Source: Macrotis lagotis
Lineage: Eukaryota > Chordata > Mammalia > Peramelemorphia > Peramelidae
Length of the DNA stretch: 64,000 nt
Assembly (NCBI RefSeq): GCF_037893015.1
Contig: NC_133663.1
Span: 136,576,100-136,640,099, forward strand
Direction: 5' to 3'
Shown here piece after piece: positions 1 through 13,228 of this stretch; the stretch's first letter is position 1; each line of letters starts with the position of its first letter. The notes under the pieces were generated by a model. The model was not told the DNA's origin. It worked only from the letters and a program-made list of their open reading frames with translations, and did not search any database. The translations under genes were made by a program, and so were the position numbers.

Positions 1-85
1 ATATGGCCACTAATTGGGGGTTGGGGGATGGGAAGGGAGGGTGGAAAGAATTTTTGTAACTTAAAAATATACATGTGCTAACTCC
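1..85 (+). mobile_element. 3' end of an L1 LINE
   Basis: The window opens inside a G-rich stretch followed by 'ttttgtaacttaaaaatat'. The same ending closes the L1 copies near 1790, 35880, 46700 and 59260. Only the 3' tip lies in the window. No coding sequence is included. Confidence 0.75.
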
Positions 86-90
86 CAAGA

Positions 91-1825
91 CAAACTCAGA
101 AACAGTATGAATATAATTAGAATGTATTTCTCATCCAATTAAATTCAGATCTAAATAGTTGGAATTCTACCTAAATTAAATTAATTATTTAGTGTTATAC
201 CAATCAAAATGTCAAATAACTACTTTACTGAGCTAGAAAAAATAGTAACAAAAGGTCAATAAAAGCAAGGGAAATGATGTAGGGAAAAAAAAAGGTAAAG
301 GAATGTGGCCTAGCTCTACCAAATCTACAACTATACTATAAAGCAACAGTCATCAAAATTACCTAGTCCTGGTTAAGAAATAGAGTAATAGGTCAGTGCA
401 TTGGGATAGGTTCAAAAGAAACCACAGGAAATGACTACAGTAATCTACAATTTGACAAAATCAAAGACATCAGTGTCTGGGCTAAGAACTCACTTTTTTA
501 CAAAATTTTTTGGGAAACTTGGAAAATAGTATGGGTAAAAACCAAGCATAGACTCACATCTCACATTCTATAAGAAAATAAAGTTAAAATGAGTACAGGG
601 TTTAGACACAAAGGGAAAAACCAAAGATATATTAATAGACCAAGAAATAATAACTCAGATCTATGGAAGGGTGATAAATTTATGATCAAAAAATGAATTA
701 GAACACCTTATAAACTATGAATTGAATGATTTTGAGTTTAATTAATTTAAAAAAGGATTTGTACTACTAAAAATCAGTGCTGCCAAAATTAGAAGAAAAA
801 TAGAAAGCTGGGAAACAATCTTCACAAATAGGAGTTCTGATATAGGTCTCATTTCTAAAATGTTTAGAAAATTCCATCAAATTTATATGGTTACAATTCA
901 TTACCCAGTTGGAAAAGGGTCAAAGGATATGAATAAACAGCTTTCAAATGAAGAAATCAAAGTTATATATGATCATATGAAAAAACTGTTCCAAATCATT
1001 ATTGATTAGAGAAATGCCAAGTAAAACAACATGAGATATCATCTCACAACTATCAGATTGGCCATGAGAAAAAGGGAAAATGTTTGATAGGTTATGGGAG
1101 AATTGGGACTTTGATACATTGATACATTGATAGTGGAGTTGTGAATGGATTCAACCATTTTGTAGAGCAATATGGAACTATGCCCAAAGAGCAATAATAC
1201 TTACTGTTCATACCCTTTGACCCAGCATTTCCAATTCTAGGTCTATATCTAAAAGAAATTATTAAAAAATGGGAAAAGTCCTGCATGTTCCAAAATAATT
1301 TTAGTAACTGTTTTTGTAGTGGAAAAGAATTAGAATTTGAGGGGATGACCATGAATTAGGGAATGACTAAGCAAGTTATGATATATGAATACTATGGGAC
1401 ATTATTTTTCTAAAAGAAACCATACATGTTCAATCTCTAGATAACCATGGAAGCAGCTCCTTGCAGCAGTTTAGAGAGTTAAGGCAATCATATTAGAATG
1501 GCTATGGGCAATATTATCCCCATCTAGAGCAAGAAAAATAAAGCAAAAAAAAAAAAGAAAGAAAACAAAAGAAAACAAAAGAAAAATCAAGCCTTCAGAA
1601 TCTGATGCACATTTTATAAAAATTACTTCTTATGTATCTCTTTCCCTCAATCCTAATTTCTCATACCAAAATTAACTAATGTGTACACATATTAATCCAA
1701 GATATTTATGTGCAATGCTAACCTGATTGTTCACCACTGAGGGGAAGGGGGGGAAGGAAGGATCAAAGGAAATTTTGTAACTTAAAAATATACATGTGCA
1801 TATGGATGAAAATTAATTAATTAAT
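91..1825 (+). mobile_element. 5'-truncated L1 LINE (ORF2 C-terminal part plus 3'UTR), decayed
   Basis: The sequence follows the late part of L1 ORF2 (for example 'aaagcaacagtcatcaaaatt' near 341) and then a 3'UTR with A-rich runs near 1540-1590. It ends in a G-rich block and 'aaattttgtaacttaaaaat' near 1770-1790. All frames carry stops, so no protein is expected. The nearby open frame on the - strand at 1092-1352 is a shadow of this element. Confidence 0.8.
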
Positions 1826-2139
1826 TTTAAGGAGAAACTGCTTAAAGACCTCTCTGATAAAGACCTCATTTCTCAAACTTTGAGAACAGAATCAAATTTC
1901 AAAATAAATGATCAAGAAATTTGAACAGTTTTCAGATAAGTTTATCTATGCAATTTATTTAAATATTTTAATATTCTGGCTCACTATGGATAAGAGAAAT
2001 ATGGATTATAACAATTCTGAACTAGGACCTTATACCTTTTGGACCAGCTATTAGGACACAAAGAGAAAATGACAAACCAAGGATGTTGGGAAATTGATGC
2101 ATTGCTGTAGGAGTTGCAAAAATGATTAAACAATTCTTT

Positions 2140-2284
2140 TTTTAAAATTTTTTCAAGGAAATACTGTTAAATGACTTGCCCAAGACACAACTAGGTGATT
2201 ATTAATTGTATGAGGCCATATTCGAGCTCGGATCCTCCTGACTCCAGGGCTAGTGCTCTATCCACTGAGCAACCTTGCTGCTGG
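2140..2284 (-). mobile_element. Marsupial tRNA-headed CORE-SINE, antisense
   Basis: Reading the - strand gives a tRNA-like head, a B-box-like element and the CORE tail ('cttgcccaag' on +). On + it starts with a T-rich tail. A target duplication flanks it by eye: 'attaaacaattcttt' on the left and 'attcaagaattcttt' near 2285-2299 on the right (13 of 15 match). Confidence 0.8.
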
Positions 2285-2438
2285 ATTCAAGAATTCTTTA
2301 AAACAATTTGAAGCTATGCCGAAAGGGCTATAAACCATGCCTATCCTTTGGCCTAAAAGTGCCATTCCTAGTCTATATTTCAGAAGAATAAAGTACAGAA
2401 TGAGAAGAAGTTATATGTAGAGGGTATACTTTTCAAAT

Positions 2439-2582
2439 TTTATTTATTTAAGGCAATAGGGTTAACTTATTTGCCAAAAGTCACACAGCTAGGCAATTAT
2501 TAAGTGTCTGTGCTGAATTTGAACTCAGGTCCTCCTGACTACAGAACCAGTGCTTTATCTACTGTGCCATGTACCTGTCCCA
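2439..2582 (-). mobile_element. Marsupial CORE-SINE, antisense
   Basis: The sequence holds 'cacacagctaggcaattatt', 'gaactcaggtcctcctgact' and a terminal 'ctgtgccatgtacctgtcc', the antisense of the SINE core, B box and head. The flanks 'gagggtatacttttcaa' and 'gaggggtattttcaa' look like a slightly diverged target duplication within the host L1. Confidence 0.8.
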
Positions 2583-3169
2583 CAGAGGGGTATTTTCAAT
2601 ATCACTCTTCTGGTAGCAGTAAGTTGGAGATTGAGGGGATGACCAGCAGTTGACAAATGGTTGAACAAATTGTAGTATGTGATTGAGATGAATTGTTGTT
2701 CTGTTCATGCAAATTTTAAATTGATACTATAAGTAAGACATTGAATTGAGCATATGCAATGGGAAATGTACTTTACAAAAGTAACAGGAATATTACAGGG
2801 TGTTCGGTTGTGAATGATCAACCTTTTCTCAACAGTGCTGTGACCCAAGAGAACTCTGAATGAATTATAATCCATCCCAAAGACAGAGTTGAGGGTGTTT
2901 TTTTACTTGAACTTTATTTTTCTTGAAGTTCCCCCAATTTTTTTTTTTTGTCTGGGAAGGAGTTGTGTTTACTTTTACAACATGACTATTAAGGTAGTAT
3001 TTTTTATGGCTACACATTTTAAGCTACATCAAGTAACTTGCTTTTTCAATGAAGGTGAGAAATGGGACAGAATTTCAATATTAAGTTTTTGGAAGTAAAG
3101 TTTGAAACTTATTTTTTCATGTAACTGGGGGGAATTTAAAAATAAAATTTCTTCCTTTTTTGTATGGAA

Positions 3170-3440
3170 GCTGAAATTAAATAAGCATTTATTAAGCCTT
3201 TTTTTTATAAGCAGACTTTGCTTGGCACTTTCCAACATTATCTGATTTAATATTTAGATAATGTTATTATTCCCATTTTATATTGAGGAAATTGAGACAG
3301 ACAAAAGTAAACAAAAAAAAAAAACTTTTAGAAAGTAACACAACTAGTAAATACTTGAGGTTAAATTTGAGTACAAATTTTCCTATCTCTGGGTCCAGTT
3401 CTCTATCCATGCTACCACCACTATATGATTCGCTTACTCT
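3170..3440. mobile_element. MIR/THER-type ancient SINE-like fragment
   Basis: The order is 'aataagcatttattaagc', a 'cccattttatattgaggaaa' block, 'aaagtaacacaactagtaaa' and 'tccagttctctatccatgct'. This is the usual layout of mammal-wide CORE-SINE relics. It is diverged and the exact family is not assigned. Confidence 0.5.
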
Positions 3441-3639
3441 GTGTCTCATGTTTGCCCCTGACTGAAACAGTCATGCTTCTGATGCTCCTTTTTCCTATTC
3501 AGAGAAGTTTATTCATATATCTCCATGCATACCTGTTGAACATTAACTCAATTTTAAGAATGATGATATAAAGAATTTAAAATTTCAATTTATTACTTTT
3601 AGTTAGACCACTGAACATATGGCTTTAATTTTAATTGAT

Positions 3640-4205
3640 ATTGTATTTTATTTTTTAAATTACAAGTTATAAATTTTTTTTAACATTCATCCACAGGAAT
3701 ATGCATACTTTTAACCTACATAACTTCCTTTCACTCTTCCTATCCCACCTCCCCTCATTGGCAAACAGTTGGATAAATATTATACATATCCACATTTGTG
3801 TTAACCATGTTTACAGATTAATCATTTTCTGTATGAGGAGGTAGGATTAAAGGAAAAGAAAGAAAACCATGTGATAGGAAAGAAAAACATAAGAGAAAAT
3901 ATTTAAAAAGCAAATGCAGAGTTCATTCAGATTCTATAGAGTTTTTGTTTTGTTTTGTTTTCTTTTTCTTTCTCTCTATGTGGATAACATTGTGCATAGT
4001 AGGTCTCCTAGGAATATCTTAACTCTTTGAGGTGCTGAGAGGAGCTGCATCCATTAAGGTTCTCTTGATTCTGCTCTTTTCACTCATCATCAGTTCCTAT
4101 AATTCATTTAATGTTTCTCTAGAGTCTCACCATTCATGATTTCTTTTATAACAATAGTACTCCATAACATTCATATCCCAAAACTTTTTTCAGTCATTCC
4201 TAAAA
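3640..4205 (-). mobile_element. Antisense L1 3' end
   Basis: On + it begins with a T-rich stretch, then 'cacctcccctcattggcaaa', a 'ttttgttttgttttgttttc' run and 'gagaggagctgcatcc'. These are reverse complements of L1 3'UTR blocks seen in sense at 35600-35880. It is truncated at its 5' side. Confidence 0.75.
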
Positions 4206-7200
4206 TGAGAAGAATTCTCTTAATTTCCATTTCTTTTCCTCATGTGACAATATTTGACCCTTATAACAATCATAGGAAGAAGATGCAATTATTAACCTAT
4301 TTTCCAGATCAGGAAACTAAGACTAAAATGATATAACTAGGGTCACACCATTAGTAAGTTTTTTTGGTGTATGATTTTAACTGATCTCTTCCTGACTCCA
4401 AGTTGAACATTCATATTAAGTGTGACTATATACAAACACATTCCATATCTTTCAGAAAATCATACTTGAACCAGAGTTTAGAACACTGTCAGATACATAG
4501 ACAAACTTATTAAATATTTATTGATGGTCTGATCCTCTAAACACTGTAATGATGTTGCCCTTAAAAAACTGGAATTTTTCCTAGTATTTGATTTGGTTTG
4601 CTATAATGTATTTCTCATGCATTATTTTGCAGAATGTTTGCATGTATGTTCAAAATTTCCTCTTCTTGTCTTAAAACACTATGAAAATGAACTTTTTTTT
4701 TATAAAAGTAAGGAATTTGTATCACACAGAAAATCAAATGTTTAATAAATGTTCATCAGATTGAATCAAATTATTTAATTATCTTGTGTATTAAATACAG
4801 AAAAATAATCGAAATTCTTCAGTGAAGCCAATTGATTTATAAGAGAAACAACAAATTATAGGATAATGAAAATGGATTGGTATATTAAATCAGAACCGAC
4901 TTGGAGCCTTAGTTTTATTGGACAGATTTTGTAACATGGACAAGTTATTTAACATACTTGTTCCTTATGTTTCCATCAGATCATGGAGGAGATTATATAC
5001 TATGGTTTAGAACACTATTTTTTGTTTTGTTTTTAAGTACTTGGAAACTATGGACATTATAGAAATGTGAGTTATTATAAAGGCATAGAGTTTACAGCAA
5101 GTAAAATAGGCATCTTGTCAATTTCATATGCAATGCTATTTTGGTTGCCTCTGGACTGTTTTTACCAAAATCTCTGAACACTGAAGTTGCTCTCTCTGCT
5201 AACCTCAAATCTTTTAGAAAACTCACTCCTCTTTCCATTTCCAGGCTATAAAAAAGAAAATATTTCCTTTTCATTCCCATTGCTATGGTCATGGAATGGA
5301 ACCTATCCCCCAAATTCATCATCTAAATTATCATCTTAATTTCTAATACCTTAATGTAAATGTTCCCAGTGACTCAATGGGAGCTTATAATTTTTCAGAC
5401 CAAGACTACATCTCCTAGCTATTCAAGGGAGTGAGACTTCTGTTGCTAACATAGACACTACATCTCACATAGAATTATACTTGTTATATATTTTGGATTT
5501 CTTCTTTCATTTAATAACAACAATAATAATAATAATAATAATTATTATTATTATTATTATTATAGTACTATAGTCTATCAACAGAATTCAGCTTTCTGAC
5601 ATCCTTAGAAATTTCAAACATACAATCTGGAAGTAAACAGGAAAATATATTCAAGTGGCAAAAATAATAATGATAATGCTCATCCTATAAAGTTAAGATA
5701 ATTTTTTTCTGGGAATATCTTCTTAGACTCTTATGCAGATGAAAACAACTCAGGCATCAACTCTCTACTAAGGAATCAGTAAAATGCCTTTTGTATCAGA
5801 GTGGAGTGGAGAATAGTCATTCTTATAGGAGAAATGTCTCTTGAAGTAAATGTTTCATCATTTTGAAAAGCATGAAATAGCTCTTTTGGGATATCATTAT
5901 TAATATTTCCAACTATGCCAACTATGGGGTTTTCTTCTCAAAGATACTTAGAGTATTTTAACATTGATTTCTCCAGTGAATTATCAAAAGCACAGGCTGT
6001 GCTACCCAAAGTAACAGAATTAATAAGAGACTGAGGATTTATTTGAACAGAGGTTTTTCTTTCTCCAGACCCAGAACTACATACACTGATCCACCTTGTT
6101 GCTAACTTTCATGCAGTTGTTCAGTTGTAATAAATCTAAAATTTCAAAATCAGTGTATAGAATAGATATTTTAGCTTCTCTCAGTCCATTTTTTTAAAAA
6201 GGAAATATTAACAGCTACCTTAAAAGTTCATTAGAGTGATTAAATAAGAAAGTACACAAAGCGCTTTATAAACTTAACTTAGAGCTTTTTTTTTTATTTT
6301 TGCCATTAAGTCAATCAACATGTAGATAAATAAATTGAATAATCTTCAAATTTAAATCCCACTTGTAATTTCCTGTGAACAGTTACAAATTCTAACCTAT
6401 AGCTTATATTATAGGATTTAGGGTTTGTCTTATTTTACCATATCTACAGTTCATTTCCCTTAGGTGCTTACTGCTTGCCTCATTGCAAACCTTTTCTAGG
6501 CTATTTTGCTTAAAACTTTTCATCTTTTTTATGCAACAGGAAGATTTAACCTCCCTGGATGCTATAATACATGGTCTTGTCTTTAACCATAAATTACTCA
6601 TGGCTAACATTGAAGTCTACTGTGATAAATGTGCTGTTTTTATTAAGGAAATATATTTGTTCTTAAAATTGCTTAATGATCCTAGCACCATATTAGAATG
6701 TTCTCTGTCAAAATGCAGACTTGTTTTGGGAACAAATGATAGTGGCTATGAGATAAACATAAATAGCATTTTTCTGAATTAAAAATGAATGTCTTAAAAA
6801 ACAAACTCTGTGAAATGAATCCCTAACCATGTAATACTTATTAATCTAGAATGACCTTACTAATTACCTTGCTTAGGAATAAATATATAATTAGATTTCA
6901 AAGTGTGCTTTATTTTTCTTTTGGTTTTCATGACTGAATTTAACTTTATCCCCAGAGTTTCCCTTCCTGTTATACATAACTAAGTTAAGTCTTACTATTA
7001 ACACTGGTATTTGGCTTTTCAAATTTTCATTTTCTTCCTAGAGTCATCATTTCTGTAACATTAATAACAGATTGATGGTGTATGATAACTTGTTTTAATT
7101 AATAATTTTGACTTGAATTCTCCTTGTAGTATTTCAGAAAATGATGATTTGAAATTATTGAAACCTTTAATGAACATGTTTCTCATTCAAATACCTCATT

Positions 7201-7400
7201 TTCAATTAATCTAATTGTTTTCCAGGTTTTAGTGTCTCTCTCTTTTCTAAACTCAAAGAACTATGTATTTTCTCATCATAGTGTTATACCTTAATTTCAT
7301 TTTATTTGTTTGTGATTTAGATTTTTCTAGCAGAAATTATTAAATTCATTAAATTCATTTTTTCTCTGTAAGCTAACCTAATCAATACATTTTAAAGCAT
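4206..7400. other. AT-rich sequence without a gene; MIR-like scraps
   Basis: I see no coding gene here. MIR-like relics sit near 4225-4440 (a 'gatcaggaaactaagact' block), 4480-4545 and 4715-4760 (each with 'ttaataaatgttca'-type tails) and 6200-6300 ('acaaagcgctttataaac'). An open frame of 99 codons at 6483-6782 has no recognisable domain and ordinary AT-rich composition, so I treat it as chance. Confidence 0.5.
5513..5563. repeat. (AAT)n/(ATT)n palindromic microsatellite
   Basis: A run of AAT triplets passes directly into a run of ATT triplets. The two halves are reverse complements of about 20 bp each, so a single strand could fold into a hairpin. Confidence 0.95.
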
Positions 7401-8500
7401 TTTAAATGAAAAGAACCAGAACTGAATAGAAAATTTGACCTTCCAATGCAAGAAGAATAAAAAAAGGAAACAGACAAAAGGGAATCATAAGGGACTTAAT
7501 AAAGTTACACTGTTTACATACCTGCATGGGAAGACTGCAATAAGAAACCTTCCCAAATTGCCAAATGACCAAAAATTCTTAATAATTTTCAGATGAAATA
7601 ATCAAAGTTATTTGTAATCACATTAGAAAGTGTTCTAACTGGCATACTAATTGGAGAAAGAAAATTAAAGTCATAATGAGGTGCTATTTCGTACTAATTA
7701 GGCTCACTTACAGACAGAAAATGACAATGAAAATAGTTCTAGAACATTTGGAGAAAATGAGACATCAATGGAGTTATTGTGAAATTGAGAATTTATTCTA
7801 CCATTCTATAAATAATGTGGTTTTATTCTCAAAGGACTATTACACCATGCCCTTTGATTTAGTAATACCACTAATAGATCTATATTTTCAATATAAAGAT
7901 AAAAACAAAAAGTAAAGGGACATAAATCCTCAAAAATATTTATAAAAGTTCTTCTCTGGTAGAAAAAAACTGGAAACAAAGGGGATAACCATCAATTGAG
8001 GAATGACTGAAAAAAGTGTGGTAAATAATTTTGATGGAATAATATTATTCTATAAGAAATTATGAGCAGGAAAATGTCAGAAAAACCTGAGAAGACTTGC
8101 TTGAGCTAATGCAAAATGAAACATACTGTGTACAAAAAACAATAGTAATCAAAGATAAGTTATGAATAACTTTAGTCATATCAATACCCAAGTCAACTCT
8201 GAAGGATTTATGATGAAAAACGGTATCCATTTCCAGAGAAAGTACCATTGTTATTTGACTGTAAATTGAAGCATAATTTTTCCACTATTTTTCTTGAAGG
8301 TTATTTTTGGTCTATATTTTCTTTCAAAACATGACCATTATTGAAATATTTTGTTTGCATGTATAACTTTTACTGAATTGTTTGCCTTCTCATTAAAGAG
8401 TGGTGTAGGGTGAAGAAATGAGAGAATTTGAAACAAAAATTTGAAAAGCCAACGATTGTTAAAATTTTTTAAATGTAAACGGGGGAAATAAAATGTTAAA
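7400..8500 (+). mobile_element. Old L1 fragment (ORF2 end and 3'UTR)
   Basis: Blocks follow L1 order: a fragment like 'gaaaatttgaccttccaatg' near 7429, the 'aattaaagtcataatgaggt' segment near 7663, 'ggggataaccatcaattgag' near 7981 and 'ataatattattctataagaa' near 8040. The 79-codon open frame at 7676-7915 lies in this decayed ORF2 region and is not an intact gene. Confidence 0.65.
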
Positions 8501-10300
8501 TTTAAAAACAAAAAGAAAGAAAAAAGAATTCTTAAATAAAAGACTTTACAGTCAACATTTAGTCCTTTTTGTTACTTTTGCTTTTATTTGATTCAAGGTC
8601 CCACTTTATATTCTTCGTCTCTTTCCTGTCATCAGACTTATAAAGTTCTGTAGTTGTTTTTGTTATTATTATTATTATTATTATTACCTCAATTATTAAT
8701 ATTATTTCTGTCATTCAGTCTCCATCTTTGTCTTTCTCTTAAGATATCAGTTTTCTTAATTTCTGGGGAGTTTTGAGTACAAATTTTCACTTTATTTTGT
8801 ATAATCATTTTAACATGCTTTGTTAAATGATTTAACCAATTTTACATATTTAGTAGTTTCTGAATGATTGTTTTAATATAATTTATTCCAGTAATTCCTT
8901 TGCTGCACTAGAATTGTTAATTTTTTGGAGGGTAGTAGTAGTAGCAAAAATACCTTTCATCTATTTTTATCCTTTGCACTGGAATAATATTTCCCAATAT
9001 AATTTTGCTGCCTTCCTACTGCCATGTTTTATATTAGACTAATAGACCATTATTTTTCCTAGTTGTCTGGGCTAATAAATACTTCATGGCAGTCAACCAA
9101 TTATATATAATTCTTTTTGTCCTTAAATGCTGCATTTTTATATTACATAAACTTTCTAATGTTGGATCAGTACTAAGGTCCATGACAGCTTCTAGCATTT
9201 ACTTGTTTGGGTCAATCAATGATAGTCTTCAAGGACAAAGAATGACTTGCATGCTAAAATAAAATATTAGAATAGTACCATAATGTACTGTTTAGTAAAA
9301 AGAAAGAAAGAAAAAAAAGAAATCATGACTTTTTCTTTCTAAATCACAAACATTTTTTAAAAGTCCTATAATATTATGATTCTTTCAAAAATAAAGGGTT
9401 TATCATCTACTACTACTGCTATTCTGACCCAACTTTCAATCCTCCTATACACTATTATTTACAATTTAGTTCCACTTTCATTTTCATGTTCTGGAACAGA
9501 TTTTGTACTTTGCCAGTGAAAATATAAATTGTGCAAGCATGCATACACACACATACACACACACACACACACACACAAACACAAAACACCTTTGTTCCAT
9601 ATCTCATCCTACCTCTACAGTTATTATTTAATTTTATATCCAAATTATTTTTTTTGGGGGGGACTTCTTGTTCTTTCTCTCTCTCTCCTTTCCCTACATT
9701 TCCAATATTTTTGTCAAAGTCCTTAAACATTAGTGTCTAGGAATGTATCCTCTTTTACTTCTTTGATTCTTTCAGGCAGAGCTTCTAACTTAAACGGTCC
9801 TTATAGCTGGGTCCAAGCTACACACAATTAGACATACATCGATAACCTGCCTGCTGTTAGCTGCTTATTGTTGGTATCCCCTGATTTATTATCTGGATCA
9901 CTGCCCTAGAATATCAATTGCTGGTTTCGACTTGTGCTGTTAACAACTGCTAACAGTACTGTTAACAAACTCCTTTTATGGTGTGATCTTCTCAAAAATA
10001 TTCACTATTTACCTCCTACTAGACAATAATTAATGATCATATTATCAGATGCATGTCCAAAAGCATTTCTCTTTCCCATGATGGAGGCAATTCACCCTGT
10101 CATCCCATAAAACTTTTTTTTCTCATATCATTTTATTATGTTTTTCTGAATACCTTACATTATGTCTTAGGTCAATTTCCTTTACATGAAAAATGAAATT
10201 TCTGTAGGGTGTTCTATTTTCCTATGGCATATCCTATTCTGCTTCGGATAGATGCTAAGTTAATTTAGAATAAAGATAACTTTTATAGCTGTTTTCAGAG
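8500..10300. other. No gene seen; TTA and AC microsatellites
   Basis: AT-rich sequence with a (TTA)n run at about 8662-8686 and an (AC)n run at about 9543-9590. The open frames on both strands around 9455-9740 come from the AC repeat and low-complexity flanks. I cannot assign the rest to a family. Confidence 0.5.
9543..9590. repeat. (AC)n microsatellite
   Basis: Near-perfect AC dinucleotide run with a few interruptions at each end. Confidence 0.95.
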
Positions 10301-10880
10301 GTAATTCTAGGGATCTGTAAGCTTTCAGCACTTCAAAGTTGTTTTGATTTAGGAAGAGTTGTGTTTACTATTCTTCCTTACTGTGCATTGGTCTTTGAGT
10401 GACCATAAGCAGACTTCTACCCTGGAACTGTGACCTTTTCCCAGTGACTATAAGCTGTGATGTGCGAGTGCTTCTCCTCACTCTGGGACTAAGGACCAGA
10501 ACTATGACACAGATTCAAGTATGGCCAATTCAACAAAGTATTGTTTATAATGCCAGTAAATAGAAACTTATAGACTCTTTCTGATCAGTTCTCTGAACCC
10601 CTTACCAGCTGTGTTCTGAAGTGTCTGGAAATTGCCCTGAAAGCTTGCTTCTAGTATGGCAGGCAGTACAACATTTGATCCTCTACATTCTCTGATGTAA
10701 CAGACTTTTCATGAATATCATTGTTGTCTTGGTGTGGAAAATTATTTCAGTTTATGCTTTTGTGGATTCTGCTTCTTTAGAATTTTGTTGGCGGTGTTAT
10801 TTAAAGGTGTTTTGAAAGGTTTGGAAGAAAGTTTAGGTGAATCCTTGCCTTTTCTCTTCCATTCCAGGCCTCACTTAAAA
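10300..10880 (-). mobile_element. Antisense L1 5'UTR-like fragment
   Basis: The stretch has higher GC and reads like the reverse complement of an L1 5' end: 'gtgactataagctgtgat' near 10443 and 'ttggcggtgttatttaaagg' near 10788, followed by a terminal CT-rich block near 10850. Compare the antisense 5' end at 55740-55890. Divergence is high, so the boundaries are soft. Confidence 0.45.
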
Positions 10881-11127
10881 TAAGAAAATTTTAAAAGAAT
10901 TAAAATTAATAAAAATTAAATTTCATAAATTGTATACTACATATGTAACAAAAATTGTTTTGATTCACTTCACACATATTTTCAAAAATCTCATTTTTCC
11001 CTCATACAATAACAATCAAAATTTAAATTTGCTTAATTTAATCAACTATATTCTTTTGAGTAATATATTTCACAATTGTTACTTGGCATACTAAAACATC
11101 TTTCTAATTTGCTATTTTATTTTTTTA

Positions 11128-11225
11128 AAGGGCTTGTATTTATGTAGCATTGAAAAGTATGCAAAGCGCCTTTTAGACAATCATCTTTGAGCTATGTAAT
11201 GTAAGTAGTGTTATTCCCATCATGA
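11128..11225. mobile_element. MIR-like relic
   Basis: Contains 'tatgcaaagcgccttttaga' and 'gtgttattcccatcatga', typical of the distal MIR/THER block. It is short and diverged. Confidence 0.4.
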
Positions 11226-11859
11226 TATATACGTATACACACATAAACACATGTGTGTACAAATATACAAACCATATATATACCTTTATATATGCATATT
11301 AATTCATATACACATATGAATTCATATATATATGTGAATTATATATGCACATGAATTGTGTATGTAGATTTGTATGTGATTGTGTGTGCATTATAAATAA
11401 AGATACTGCTCTTTTGAGATAAAGAAATCAAATTCTTAGGCTTTTGTCTATTTTTCTAGAAGTATTTTTTTTAAATAATGTGAGTCAGAAGTAAAATAAA
11501 AAACCTAATTTCTTCATTTAATAAAGTTTTAACAGAAGGGAAAATATATGCATATGCATACAAATATATTTATGTATACATATATATGATTGTATGAAAA
11601 CGAAAAGCAAAACCTTTACAAACTATTTTCAGATCATGAAGTATAGGTTTATTATTTTTATTATTACAGATCAGATAACAATAGCTCAATGGATATTCTG
11701 GTTTAAAGAAAATGCTTAGATATTTTTATTTATTATTCTGGTGTTCCTTTTAAATTAGAAAATCTTTGATTATTTAAATATATGATATGTCATACTTTTG
11801 TATTGTTTATCTTTACATAGGGAAGCTTAATTCACTATTAATCCAACATTATGAGTAGT

Positions 11860-12816
11860 TCTTTTTTTTAAAAAAATATTTATTTATATAAATTTTTCAA
11901 TCATATACTGATGCATATTTTTAAGTTACAAAATTTCCTTCCACCCTCCCTTCCCACCCTGACAGTGGCAGACAGTCAGGTTAACATCGTGCATAAAAAT
12001 TTGGGGAAAATATGGTTCCAGATTAGACATTTCATTATGAGGAATTAGGATAAAAGGAGAGATAAATAAATGGCAATTTTTATAAAGTGTTCATTAGATA
12101 CTGAAGTTTTTTTGTTTTGTTTTGTTTTGATTATCTTCCTCTGGATTGGGATAACCTTGTCCATAGTCATTCTAAAACAGTTGTCCTGGCTCTCTGAACT
12201 GCTGAGAGGAGCTGCTTAGATCAATACTAATTATCTCACAATGTTATTATTAATGTGTACATTTATCTTGGTTCTGCTCCCTTTGCTCAGCATCAGATAC
12301 TTTAAATAATTCCATGCCTCTCTAGAGTTGAACCATTTATGGTTTCTTATAGAACAATATTCCATAGTATTCATGTCCCATAACTTGTTTAACCACTCTC
12401 CAACTGATAGGCATCCCTTCAAATTCTAATTCTTTGACACTACAAAAAGAGCTGCTATGAATATTTTGGAACATGTAGGACTATTCCCATTTTTTACAAT
12501 TTCTTTTGGATCTAGACCTAGAATTTGAATTTCTGGGTCAAAGGGTATGAGCACTTTTATAACTCTTTGAGTATAGTTCCATATTGCTTTCCAGAATGGT
12601 TGAATCAGTTCACAGCTACACCAGCAATGCATCAGTTTCCCAATCCTCTCACAATCTCTCCAACATTAATCATTTACCCTTTTACTTATCTTGACCAATC
12701 TGATAAGTATGAGGTGATACCTCATTGTTTTTTTAATTTGCATTTCTCTAATAATTAATGATTTAGAACATTTATTCATATGATTATATATTATATATAA
12801 AATATATTTTTCATTA

Positions 12817-12852
<36 letters not shown>

Positions 12853-12917
12853 AAATTCCTTCATTTGAAAACTGTCTATTCATATCTTTTGACCATTTAT
12901 CAATTGGGGAAGGAATT
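11860..12917 (-). mobile_element. Antisense L1 (3'UTR plus end of ORF2)
   Basis: On + it starts with T-rich sequence, then 'ccttccaccctcccttccc', 'ttttgttttgttttgatt' and 'gctgctatgaatattttgga' near 12451, and runs into 'ttgcatttctctaataatta' near 12738. These are reverse complements of L1 ORF2 and 3'UTR blocks. A (TA)n run at about 12820-12849 interrupts it. It ends near 'atcaattggggaaggaa'. Confidence 0.8.
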
Positions 12918-13173
12918 GAACCTTATAAATTTCATGCAATGATTAGGTTTTACTGATAAGTACAGAACACAAAATGAAGAAGAGCTTTTATTGCATTATG
13001 TCCATTGGGAATACAATCGTATTTTCTTTGACCTCTGAGCATGTCCATTTTTGGTGATTGGATTCTTCTATTTCTACTATTTCAATTCTCTTCATAGTTT
13101 GTCCTTTTCCTCTTTTTCCCTTAAGTTTGTTTAGTGCTATTATTTGCTCCTCTTTCCTTAGTATATTTAAAAG

Positions 13174-13228
<55 letters not shown>

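Larger units (their letters stand above)
1830..3110 (+). mobile_element. Older L1 fragment interrupted by two SINEs
   Basis: The order of blocks matches the 3' third of L1: 'gacctcatttctcaaactt' near 1861, 'ggctataaaccatgcctatcc' near 2328, then the 3'UTR-like 'gtgaatgatcaaccttttctc' near 2811. It is split by antisense SINEs at about 2140-2284 and 2439-2580. It is more diverged than the preceding L1, so it is probably an older subfamily. Confidence 0.7.

Noticed and set aside
6483..6782. 99-codon open frame
   Set aside because: It has no recognisable motif and lies in AT-rich DNA where frames of this length arise by chance.
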